In this document: piece after piece, positions 37,480-45,123 of the stretch
Layout of the letters: every line of letters begins with the position of its first letter
Numbering within the stretch: the stretch's first letter is position 1
NCBI RefSeq assembly: GCF_000389965.1
Contig: NC_021191.1
Location: 621,501 to 685,500 of the forward strand
Direction: 5' to 3'
DNA from: Actinoplanes sp. N902-109
Lineage (GTDB): Bacteria > Actinomycetota > Actinomycetes > Mycobacteriales > Micromonosporaceae
DNA: 64,000 nt
The notes under the pieces: model-generated
Database searches by the model: none
The model's input: only the letters and a program-made list of their open reading frames with translations
Told to the model about the DNA's origin: nothing
Position numbers and translations under genes: made by a program

Positions 37480-37782
37480 GTGCAACCCGCGGAGATGCAG
37501 GAGTTCCTCGACCATGCCAAGGCGTTCGAGCAGCAGATGCGCGACGCCCAGGGCGACCTGGAGAAAGCAGTCGTGACCGGTCGCTCGGCCGACGGCTCGG
37601 TGACCGTGCTGGCCACCGGCCTGGGCAAGCTACAGGCGGTGCGGGTCGACCCCGGCGTCTTCGACCGGCGGGACGTGCAGGCGTTGCAGACCGCCATCGC
37701 CGAGGCCGTGCAGACCGCCGCGGACAACGCCGGCAAGCTGGCCACCCAGAAGATGGGCCCGGTCGAGATCACCCTGCACTGA
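37480..37782 (+). CDS. YbaB/EbfC-family protein, last gene of the T7SS operon
   Basis: 100 residues, the usual YbaB length. Helix-strand-strand-strand-helix is suggested by MQEFLDHAKAFEQQM, then GSVTVLATGLGKLQAVRVDP, then a long C-terminal helix. The GTG start is preceded by AGGAGG (37469-37474). It belongs to the same superfamily as the protein at 16409, which opens the divergent toxin operon, so the locus is bracketed by two YbaB-like proteins. Its last 14 nt overlap the end of the convergent SARP-type regulator. Confidence 0.75.
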   Translation: MQPAEMQEFLDHAKAFEQQMRDAQGDLEKAVVTGRSADGSVTVLATGLGKLQAVRVDPGVFDRRDVQALQTAIAEAVQTAADNAGKLATQKMGPVEITLH

Positions 37783-40700
37783 CGGCCTTGCGGGTCGGGT
37801 CGATGCCCACCTCGGCCAGCCGCTGGTGGGTGCGGCGCAGATCCCAGCGGGCACCCAGCACGGTGTAGAGCTCCGCGGCCTCGGCACCGGTGCGGGCCGC
37901 CTCGTGCGGACGCCGGTTGACGGCCAGCAGCACCGCCGCGTCCTCCAGCGCCGCCGCCAGCTCCGGCACCCGGCCCACCGCGCGGTAGTGCTCGGCTGCG
38001 GCCAGCGCGGGCTCCGGATCCTCTGCCAGCAGCGCGCGGCAGCGCTCCGAAGCCGCCCACGCCCGGGCCCGCCGGATCTCCTTGCCGGCCTCGGCCGCGC
38101 ACAGGGCCGCGGCGTGCTCGGCAATGTCCCGGCGACCCTGGGCCAAGGCCAGCCGCAGCGCGTCGGGCAGCCACTGGTGCCGCAGCATCATCGGCGCATA
38201 CTCGGGGACCAGCAGCGGGGCCAGGATGTCGAGCGCCTCCGCCGGCCGGTCCTGCTGCTCGGCCACCAGGGCACGGGCGACCAGCAGGAAGTCACAGCTC
38301 TCCCGTTCCGCGTCGGTGGCCGGCAGCACGTCGGCGGAGTCCAGGTGCCCGGCGGCCAGGTCGGCGTCGTCGCGGTGCCCGGCGATCAGCGCCGCCACGC
38401 CGTGCAGCAGCATGCTGACCGCGCCCGGCTCGCGCATGCCCAGGAACGTGATGCCCGGTGCGTCGTCGGTCACCGCGCTGACCTCGGCCAGCGCGTCGTC
38501 CCACCGGCCGAGCCAGTAGTACTGCACTGCCGACGCCACCTGCAGGCTGCTCGGCAGTCGGTGCCGGATCGCGAACAGCGCGGCCTCGCGCAGGGTACGT
38601 TCGGCCTCGTCGAGCCGGTCCAGGTTCTGCAGCGTGAACATGCGGTTGTCGAGCAGGTCGAAGTACATGCCCGCGAACGTCGGGTGGTCGCGCATGATGT
38701 CCAGCGCGCGGTCGACGTACTCCAGCGCGCGCTCGTGGTCACGCCGGATCGAATGCGTCAGCCAGCTGGTCTGCAAGGCGAAGGCCGCCTCGTACGGCTG
38801 GTCCGCCGCCTCCGCCTCGGCCCGCAACCGCTCGGCGGTGCGATCGGCGCGATCCAGGTCGTCCAGGTCGCCGCGGCGGAAGTTGGCCAGCACCACCCGG
38901 TGCCGGGTCCGCCAGATCTCCGGGACGTCCGGGTCCACCAGCGAGCGTTCCAGCATCTCGATGGCGGTTTCCTGGTCACCCCGCCGGAACGTCATGACGG
39001 CCAGCAGCTGACGCATCTCGGCACGGTCGGCCGGATCCCCGGCGATCTCCGCGGCCTCGCGCGCCTCGTCCATCGGCCACTGCTCGCTGCGGAACTCCAG
39101 TCTCACCAGGGCGACCAGCAGCACCGCGCGCTGCTCGGCGGTGGGCACCGACGTGCCGAGCGCCTGCCGCAGCAGCCCGCCCGCGACCATCGGGGCGCGC
39201 TTGACCACCTCGGCGTGCCGGCGGGCCAGCCACGCCACCACCCATTCGTCGACCGCCGGGGTCTCGGCCGCGAGCTGCTCGGCCACCCGGGTCACCGGGC
39301 TGCCGCCGCGCTCGAGCACCTCGGCGGTGTGCCGGTGCAGGGCCGCGCGGGCCGGTGCCGGGATGCTCTCGTAGAGCGCCTGGCGCAGGAACGGGTGCCG
39401 GAACGCCAGCTCGTCGCCCGCGTCCACCACCACGTTGGCGGACAGCGCCTCCTCCAGGTTGGCCATGAGGTCGAACGGTGACCGGCCGGTGACCGCGACC
39501 ACGTCGTCGACCGCGAACTGGGCACCCAGCAACGCCGCCATCCGCAGCACCTCCTGGGTGTCGGCGGACAGGAAGTCCAGGGTGGCCTGGACCACCGCCA
39601 GCAGCGACCGGGGAGCCTCGACCGGTTCGGCGGCGTCGATGTCGGCGCGGCCGTCCGTCACCCGGACCGCACCGCGGCGGAGCAGCGCTGTCACCATCTC
39701 GCGGGCGCACAACGGGTTGCCCCCGGATCGGGGCACCACCGCGGCCAGGTGCGGCCCGATCGGCGCCCCGACGAGCCGGGTCACGATCGCCTCGATCGCC
39801 GGCTCCGGCAGCGCCGGCAGGGCGTAGGCGTGGCCCTGCCGGTTCTGCACGCTGCGGCGCAGCTGGGCGAGCTCGTGGCCGCTGGGTTCCGGCCGAGCCG
39901 CCGCCACCAGCAGCAACGGCAGCCGCGAGGTCGCCGCCACCAGCCGGTCCCAGAACAGCACGCTCGACTCGTCGGCCCACTGCAGGTCGTCCACGACCAG
40001 CACGAGCGGGGCGATGGCACAGGCCGCCCGTACGTACGCGAGCACCCGGTCGGCCACGGCGGCCAGCGAGGCGTCCTCGGCGTTGCCCTCGTGCAGCCCC
40101 TGGGCGACCGTGGCCACCCGGGCATCGTCGGACATCGCCTCCAGGCCCAGCGCCCGGGTCACCACCTGCAACGGCACGTGCTGGTCCAGCTCGTCGGCCA
40201 CACCCCAGGCAACCTGGCAGCCCAGCTCGGCGGCGTCGGCGAAGGCGGCGGTCAGCAGCTCGGTCTTGCCGATGCCCGGCTCACCCTCGATCCACACCGC
40301 CGAGCCGCGGCCCGCCGCAACGTCGCGCGCCAGCTGGCGCAGTTCGGCCAGCTCGGTGTCCCGCCCGGTCAGCGCCCGGCCGTCGAGCCCGTCCCGCAAC
40401 GCCCTGGCCACCTGCGCGGGCAGCACCGGCGGCACCGGGCGGCCGGCGGCGGGTTCGGCCGCACCGGTCAGCACCCGCTGGTGCAACTCGGTCAGAGCCG
40501 GCCCCGGTTCCACCCCGAGCTCGGTGAGCAGGGTGCGGCGGGCGGCCCGGAAAACCTCCAGGGCCTCGGTACGACGACCGGTGCGGTGCAGCGCCAGCAT
40601 CAACAATTCGTGCAGGGGTTCGTGCAGCGGGTAATCGCGGACCCGGGCGGTCAGGTTGGCGACCGCGTCCTCCTCGCCCAGCTCGATCCCCGCGCGGGCA

Positions 40701-41215
40701 CGCAACTCGATCGCGGTCAGCCGCCGGTCGGTCAGCCGGGTGCGTTCCAGCTCGAGGCGGTGCCCGGTCAGCCCCGCGTACGCCTCACCGTGCCACAGCA
40801 TGCTCGCCTCGGTCAGCACCGCGGCCGCCCCGCGCAGATCCCCGGCCTCGGTGAGCTCCCCGCCGCGCTGGACGAGCCGGAGGTAGCGCTCGCTGTCGAG
40901 GTCCTCGGGGGCCAGCTGCAGTGCGTACCCGGACGGGCCGGAGGTGAGCAGGTCGTGACCGAGCACCCGGCGCAGCCCGGAGATGTAGGTGTAGACGCTG
41001 CCCGCCGCCGTGGCCGGCGGGGTCTCGCCCCAGATCCCCTCGATCAGCTCGTCCCGGCCGACCACCCGGCCGGCCGCCGCCGCCAGCACCGCGAACAGGG
41101 CACGCTGCCGCGCGGCGCCGAGACTGAGCTCACGATCGCCCAGCCACGCACGCACGGGACCCAGGACCGCGACCCGAAGCCGTCGGTCCGGTGCCTGATC
41201 CGGTGTCGTAGGCAC
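37769..41215 (-). CDS. AfsR/SARP-type transcriptional regulator with ATPase and TPR regions
   Basis: About 1148 residues. It has an N-terminal winged-helix (RVAVLGPVRAWLGDRELSLG...), a bacterial transcriptional activation domain (BTAD, about 100-250), then an NTPase domain with Walker A GEPGIGKTE and Walker B LVLVVDDLQWAD, and a long helical TPR-like C-terminus. This is the AfsR/LuxR-like SARP layout, but there is no C-terminal LuxR helix-turn-helix. I prefer GTG at 41215, with CGGAGGAC just upstream; an ATG at 41269 would add 18 residues of atypical sequence. It is the second gene of a minus-strand pair with the 788-aa regulator and converges on the T7SS operon, so it may control that operon (inference). 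Confidence 0.85.
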   Translation of the reverse strand: MPTTPDQAPDRRLRVAVLGPVRAWLGDRELSLGAARQRALFAVLAAAAGRVVGRDELIEGIWGETPPATAAGSVYTYISGLRRVLGHDLLTSGPSGYALQLAPEDLDSERYLRLVQRGGELTEAGDLRGAAAVLTEASMLWHGEAYAGLTGHRLELERTRLTDRRLTAIELRARAGIELGEEDAVANLTARVRDYPLHEPLHELLMLALHRTGRRTEALEVFRAARRTLLTELGVEPGPALTELHQRVLTGAAEPAAGRPVPPVLPAQVARALRDGLDGRALTGRDTELAELRQLARDVAAGRGSAVWIEGEPGIGKTELLTAAFADAAELGCQVAWGVADELDQHVPLQVVTRALGLEAMSDDARVATVAQGLHEGNAEDASLAAVADRVLAYVRAACAIAPLVLVVDDLQWADESSVLFWDRLVAATSRLPLLLVAAARPEPSGHELAQLRRSVQNRQGHAYALPALPEPAIEAIVTRLVGAPIGPHLAAVVPRSGGNPLCAREMVTALLRRGAVRVTDGRADIDAAEPVEAPRSLLAVVQATLDFLSADTQEVLRMAALLGAQFAVDDVVAVTGRSPFDLMANLEEALSANVVVDAGDELAFRHPFLRQALYESIPAPARAALHRHTAEVLERGGSPVTRVAEQLAAETPAVDEWVVAWLARRHAEVVKRAPMVAGGLLRQALGTSVPTAEQRAVLLVALVRLEFRSEQWPMDEAREAAEIAGDPADRAEMRQLLAVMTFRRGDQETAIEMLERSLVDPDVPEIWRTRHRVVLANFRRGDLDDLDRADRTAERLRAEAEAADQPYEAAFALQTSWLTHSIRRDHERALEYVDRALDIMRDHPTFAGMYFDLLDNRMFTLQNLDRLDEAERTLREAALFAIRHRLPSSLQVASAVQYYWLGRWDDALAEVSAVTDDAPGITFLGMREPGAVSMLLHGVAALIAGHRDDADLAAGHLDSADVLPATDAERESCDFLLVARALVAEQQDRPAEALDILAPLLVPEYAPMMLRHQWLPDALRLALAQGRRDIAEHAAALCAAEAGKEIRRARAWAASERCRALLAEDPEPALAAAEHYRAVGRVPELAAALEDAAVLLAVNRRPHEAARTGAEAAELYTVLGARWDLRRTHQRLAEVGIDPTRKAVSAG

Positions 41216-41272
41216 ACGTCCTCCGTTTCCGTGGGTGCAGAGGCTCCGCACACATGGGGGACTACCCACTCG

Positions 41273-43639
41273 TCAACGGATAACAGAAACCCCGTCGCCG
41301 ATGATCGCTGACCGGGAAAGATGGGGCACAGTCGGGTTACCGGCGAGGTACGGACGTACCCGGGTGAGCAGATGCCGGAACCGGTCGATCCAGCGCGGCG
41401 GCACCCGGTGCTCGCGCAGCACGGAACGGGCGATGTCGGCTGCCGCTTCGTACTCGGCGCGCCGCTCATGACTGACAGCCGCCACCCAGCGCATCTCGCC
41501 CTCCAGCTCCGGGTCGGGGGTGCGGGCGGCGACCCAGCCCGCCTCGGCCGCGCCGTTACGCCCCTGCGCCAGCAGCAGCCGGGCCAGCCAGGCGGTCAGC
41601 TCCAGCCGCTCGGCGGGCGCGACGGTGTATTGCGCGCGGGCTCGTTGCAGCACATTGACCGCCAGGTGCGGGGCGCGGCCGGCGAGCTGCTCGATGTGGA
41701 CGGTGAGCCACCGCGCGATCGCGCTGTCCAGCGGCACCGGCCCGGCCAGCAGCTGGGCGACGACACGTTCGGGCGGCGCGGCGGTGTCGGCGAGCCGGGA
41801 CGCGAACGAGCGGTGCAGCATGACCCGCAGTGAGGTGGGGGTGCCGTCGTGCAGCACCCGGGCGACCACGCGGTGCCAGAACGCCACCCATTCGCCGGCC
41901 GCGGTGAGCACGCCCGCGGTGACCGCCGGGGTCAGCGCCCGGATCAGGTCGTCGCGCGAGCGGTCGGTCACCAGGGCCAGCTCGGTGAGCGTGCATCCGG
42001 GATCGGTGTCCGACCCGGCGCCGAGGAAGGCGATCGCGCGCAGCAGCTGGCGGGCCTCCTCGGAGAAGGAAGCCAGCTGGGTGCCCACCGCTGCACTCAG
42101 CGTCATGCTCTCGAAACCGCCGGCTGCCAGATGCCGCAGGTACGACGGGTTGCCGCCGGCATCGGTGAGCATGTCGCGGAATGTCCGGGGATCCAGCGGC
42201 TCCGGCGCGACCGCGCGGATCAGCTGGGTGGCGGCGGCCGGGCTGAGCGGGGCGAGCGTGACGACCTCGTCGACCGGGACCGCATTCAGGTCACCGGTGC
42301 CGCTCCGGTCGGTCTCGCTCCCACCGGTCCGGTCGATCTCGCTGTCGGCGGGTTGGCCGGCCGCGCTTTCCGTGGGTCGGGCGACCGCGCTTCCGCCGGG
42401 CCGGCTGGCCGCAATGAGCAGCAGCGGTAGCTCCCGGGTGTCGGCGTGCAGGGCCGACCACACGCCCAGCGTGAGCGGGTCGGCCCACTGCAGGTCGTCG
42501 GCGACGAGGATGAGCGGTGCCTGTTCGGCCGCCCGGCGCACCAGCTCGGCGGCGCGGGCCACGATGTCGCCCGACGGCCCGTCGACCGCCTCGGCGGCCA
42601 CGGCGAACAGGAGCTTGACCAGGTCGGGGTTGGTGTCGCCGGGCATCGCGGACTCGAAGCACTCCAGCAGCAGACCGAGCGGCATGCGCTGGGACAGCTC
42701 GTCGCCGACGGCCCAACCGGCCCGGCACCCGGCCGGGGTGGCGCCGCGCAGCGCGACGGTCAGCAGTGCCGACTTGCCCATCCCCGGGGTGCCCTCGATG
42801 CGCAGGCTGCCGCCGGTGCCGTCGGCGACCTCGGCGACGGCCCGGCGCAACCGGCGGATCTCGGCGTCCCGGCCGATCAGCGACGCCCGGTCGGACGGGA
42901 CCGGCCACGGCCCCCGGCCGGCGGTGGCCGCGGCGGTGCGTGCGGGCGCCGGGCTGGGCGCCGCGTGCCGCTGCGCCTCGGCGGGCCGGCCCGCCGCCTG
43001 CAGCGCCGTTGCCAGCATGGCTTGCAGGTTTTCCTGCAACGGATAGGTCGCCACGAGCGCGCGCAGCACGGCGATGGCCTCGTCGAGGCGGCCGGTCTCG
43101 ATGAGCAGCGTGGCGTGCCGTTCCGCGGTGGCCAGCCGTAGCTCGCTCAGCCGCAGCCGCTGGGCCTCGGCGAACGGGCCCGGGACCCCGGCCAGCGGCT
43201 CGCCGTGCCACATCTGCAGCGCCGCGGCCAGGACGGTGAGCTCGGCCTGCCGGTCGCCGGTGGCCCGGTGCTGCTTGGCCTCGCCGCGCAGCGCCTCGAA
43301 GCGGAAGACGTCGACGTCCTGCTCGCGCACGCTCAGCCGATAGGTGCCGCCGCCGGAGGTGAGCACCTGACCGGCGGCCCAGCGGTCACGGCTGGGCTCG
43401 AGCACCCGGCGCAGCGCGGAGACATAGGTGTAGACATTGCCGGTGGCGCTGGCCGGGGGGTTCTCGCCCCACAACGCGGTGACGAGCTGCTCACGGGAGA
43501 CGGCGCGATTGGCATGAAGAGCGAGCACGCTGAAGACCGCGAGCCGGCGGGCCGACCCCAGCGGCAACTCCGTGCCGTCCCGCCAGGCCCGGACCGGGCC
43601 CAGCAGCCGAAGGTCCATGCCCTCGGGCTCTGCCGACAT
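41273..43639 (-). CDS. AfsR/SARP-type transcriptional regulator, 788 aa
   Basis: The N-terminal DNA-binding winged-helix (DLRLLGPVRAWRDGTELPLG) and BTAD domain are followed by an NTPase domain with GTPGMGKSA and LILVADDLQWAD. The C-terminus is shorter than in the neighbouring 1148-aa regulator. An insert of about 40 residues with ARPTES, GQPADS and ETDRSG tetrad-like runs breaks the ATPase domain after Walker B. The ATG at 43639 has GAGG about 8 nt upstream; Met at residue 8 is an alternative. The two regulators share domain order and likely arose by duplication. SARPs activate nearby clusters by binding direct heptamer repeats, but I did not identify such repeats with confidence. Confidence 0.85.
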   Translation of the reverse strand: MSAEPEGMDLRLLGPVRAWRDGTELPLGSARRLAVFSVLALHANRAVSREQLVTALWGENPPASATGNVYTYVSALRRVLEPSRDRWAAGQVLTSGGGTYRLSVREQDVDVFRFEALRGEAKQHRATGDRQAELTVLAAALQMWHGEPLAGVPGPFAEAQRLRLSELRLATAERHATLLIETGRLDEAIAVLRALVATYPLQENLQAMLATALQAAGRPAEAQRHAAPSPAPARTAAATAGRGPWPVPSDRASLIGRDAEIRRLRRAVAEVADGTGGSLRIEGTPGMGKSALLTVALRGATPAGCRAGWAVGDELSQRMPLGLLLECFESAMPGDTNPDLVKLLFAVAAEAVDGPSGDIVARAAELVRRAAEQAPLILVADDLQWADPLTLGVWSALHADTRELPLLLIAASRPGGSAVARPTESAAGQPADSEIDRTGGSETDRSGTGDLNAVPVDEVVTLAPLSPAAATQLIRAVAPEPLDPRTFRDMLTDAGGNPSYLRHLAAGGFESMTLSAAVGTQLASFSEEARQLLRAIAFLGAGSDTDPGCTLTELALVTDRSRDDLIRALTPAVTAGVLTAAGEWVAFWHRVVARVLHDGTPTSLRVMLHRSFASRLADTAAPPERVVAQLLAGPVPLDSAIARWLTVHIEQLAGRAPHLAVNVLQRARAQYTVAPAERLELTAWLARLLLAQGRNGAAEAGWVAARTPDPELEGEMRWVAAVSHERRAEYEAAADIARSVLREHRVPPRWIDRFRHLLTRVRPYLAGNPTVPHLSRSAIIGDGVSVIR

Positions 43640-43981
43640 GTCCCCAACCTCAGTCGTCGTGGGATCTCTCCCGCTTTCCCGGCGGTTGAAGCTACAACCT
43701 AATGCAGCCGGCCGGCCAACGTCCCCCGTCAGGTGCTTGGTGATCGTGCGTACGCATACCCGTTTTTATACCGGCCCCGCAACCGGCCGATCGGTGCGCG
43801 CGCTCAACCATAGCGCCGAATTGGACGATCCATAGATCTCTCTTAACCCATTCTTAATGGCTACGCGCGAGTAGCCCAAGCGGGCGGGCTTCTGGCCGCG
43901 CTGGGCAAAGAACGCGGTCGAGCCGGGCATTACCGCGGCTGCGGTCTTTCGCGGCGGGCGACGGCCTGATGAACTCGCGGG
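43640..43981. promoter_or_regulatory. 342-bp divergent intergenic region, locally AT-rich
   Basis: It lies between the SARP pair (minus) and a small plus-strand gene. The part from 43760 to 43865 is noticeably lower in GC than the surroundings (TTTTTATACC near 43765, then TCTCTTAACCCATTCTTAATGG at 43839-43860, an imperfect repeat of TTAA motifs). These are plausible promoter or operator elements for the regulators. No gene with coding character is seen here. Confidence 0.4.
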
Positions 43982-44335
43982 GTGGCGGCCGACAACGAAC
44001 TCTCCTTGTCCCCCTTCGCCGGTGAGCTGTTCCTGACACTCGCGGCCGAGGGGCGGCTGGTCGTCGACTCGGTACGCGCCGACGAGGCGATCGCGGCGCT
44101 GGAGCGCACCCTCTCGGCGGCCCGGGCCCGGTTGCGCGTCCTGCGGATCTGGCAGCACGCCCCGGCGCAGCGGGTCAACGACCTGCCGCTCGAGCTGGCC
44201 GACGACGTGGTGGACGCGGTCTTCGCCGACCAGCTCGCCCCGGGCCGGCTCGAACAGGCCGTGGTCGAACTGCCCAAGTACATCGAGGCGTTGCGCCAGG
44301 CCCGCCGGCTGGTCCCGCCCGGGGACCCCGCCTGA
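43982..44335 (+). CDS. Small helical protein of unknown function
   Basis: 117 residues, start GTG at 43982 (weak GCGGGG upstream). Predicted mostly helical: ADEAIAALERTLSAARARLRV and DQLAPGRLEQAVVELPKYIE. No cysteines, signal peptide or membrane segment, and no family I recognise. The protein looks coding (amphipathic helices, normal third-position GC), while the overlapping antisense reading does not. It is followed by a 160-bp gap containing inverted repeats and then the LuxR-type regulator. Confidence 0.55.
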   Translation: MAADNELSLSPFAGELFLTLAAEGRLVVDSVRADEAIAALERTLSAARARLRVLRIWQHAPAQRVNDLPLELADDVVDAVFADQLAPGRLEQAVVELPKYIEALRQARRLVPPGDPA

Positions 44336-44353
44336 CGGTGCTGAGATCGTTAT

Positions 44354-44367
44354 CAAGACTGATCTTG
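44354..44367. promoter_or_regulatory. Inverted repeats upstream of the LuxR-type regulator
   Basis: CAAGA-CTGA-TCTTG at 44354-44367 is a perfect 5-bp dyad. A second near-palindrome, GGTTTTCTGAAGAACC (44433-44448), lies 48 nt before the GTG. These could be operators for the adjacent LuxR-type regulator or one of the SARPs. No known consensus is matched. Confidence 0.3.
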
Positions 44368-44495
44368 GTCGTCTGACCTGCGTCGATGCGGCAACCTTCA
44401 CGATTCCTGCGGCGGCCTGAAGCCGCTGTGTAGGTTTTCTGAAGAACCGTTCCTTCACACTGGCCCGGCTCGTAACGACCAAGCCGGAGGATGCA

Positions 44496-45119
44496 GTGGA
44501 ACAGATTCGAGTGGCACTGCAGGCGTCGGACCCGCTGAGCCACGCGGGACTCGCCAGTTACCTGCAGTCGCGTCCGGACCTCATCCTGGTGCGATCGGCC
44601 GAGCGCGCCGACGCCAAGGTGCTCGTGGTCTCCTGCGACCGGCTCACCAGCGAGGTCGTGGCCATGCTGCGCCGCTCGGCCGCCGAGTTCAGCACACCGG
44701 TCGTCCTCGTGACCGGTGAGATCACCGAGAACGAGCTGCTCACCGCGGTCGAGTGCCGGGTCGTCGCGATCCTGCCCCGCGCCGCGGTCACCGCCGACCG
44801 GCTGGCCCACAGCGTGCTGGCCGCGGCGAACGGCGGCGGGGTCATGCCGCCCAACCTCGTCGGCGAATTGCTCAAGCATATCGAGCGGCTGCAGCGCGAC
44901 GTGCTCACCCCCAACGGGCTCAACGCCTCCGGCCTCACCCCGCGCGAGATCGACGTGCTGCGGCTGATGGCCGACGGGCTGGACACCAACGAGATCGCCG
45001 GCGAGCTGTGTTACTCCGAGCGCACGGTGAAGAATGTGATCTACGGTGTCACCCACCGGCTCAAGCTGCGTAACCGTTCGCATGCTGTCGCGTACGCTCT
45101 GCGTGCTGGCATGATTTAA
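44496..45119 (+). CDS. LuxR/NarL-family regulator with degenerate receiver domain
   Basis: 207 residues. The C-terminal 60 residues are a LuxR-type helix-turn-helix (LTPREIDVLRLMADGLDTNE, then ERTVKNVIYGVTHRLKLRNR). The N-terminus resembles a receiver domain, but strand 3 reads VLVVSCDRLT, with Ser where the phospho-acceptor Asp should be, and the acidic pocket is not evident. It is therefore likely an atypical, phosphorylation-independent regulator. GTG at 44496 is preceded by GGAGG (44486-44490); the ATG at 44491 is out of frame. It lies 4 nt before the pseudo-ART paralog and should be co-transcribed with it. Confidence 0.85.
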   Translation: MEQIRVALQASDPLSHAGLASYLQSRPDLILVRSAERADAKVLVVSCDRLTSEVVAMLRRSAAEFSTPVVLVTGEITENELLTAVECRVVAILPRAAVTADRLAHSVLAAANGGGVMPPNLVGELLKHIERLQRDVLTPNGLNASGLTPREIDVLRLMADGLDTNEIAGELCYSERTVKNVIYGVTHRLKLRNRSHAVAYALRAGMI

Positions 45120-45123
45120 GGCG

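Noticed and set aside
43766..44482. A 238-aa minus-strand frame upstream of the LuxR regulator
   Set aside because: It overlaps an AT-rich promoter-like region and a better plus-strand gene and has no motif or clear ribosome-binding site.
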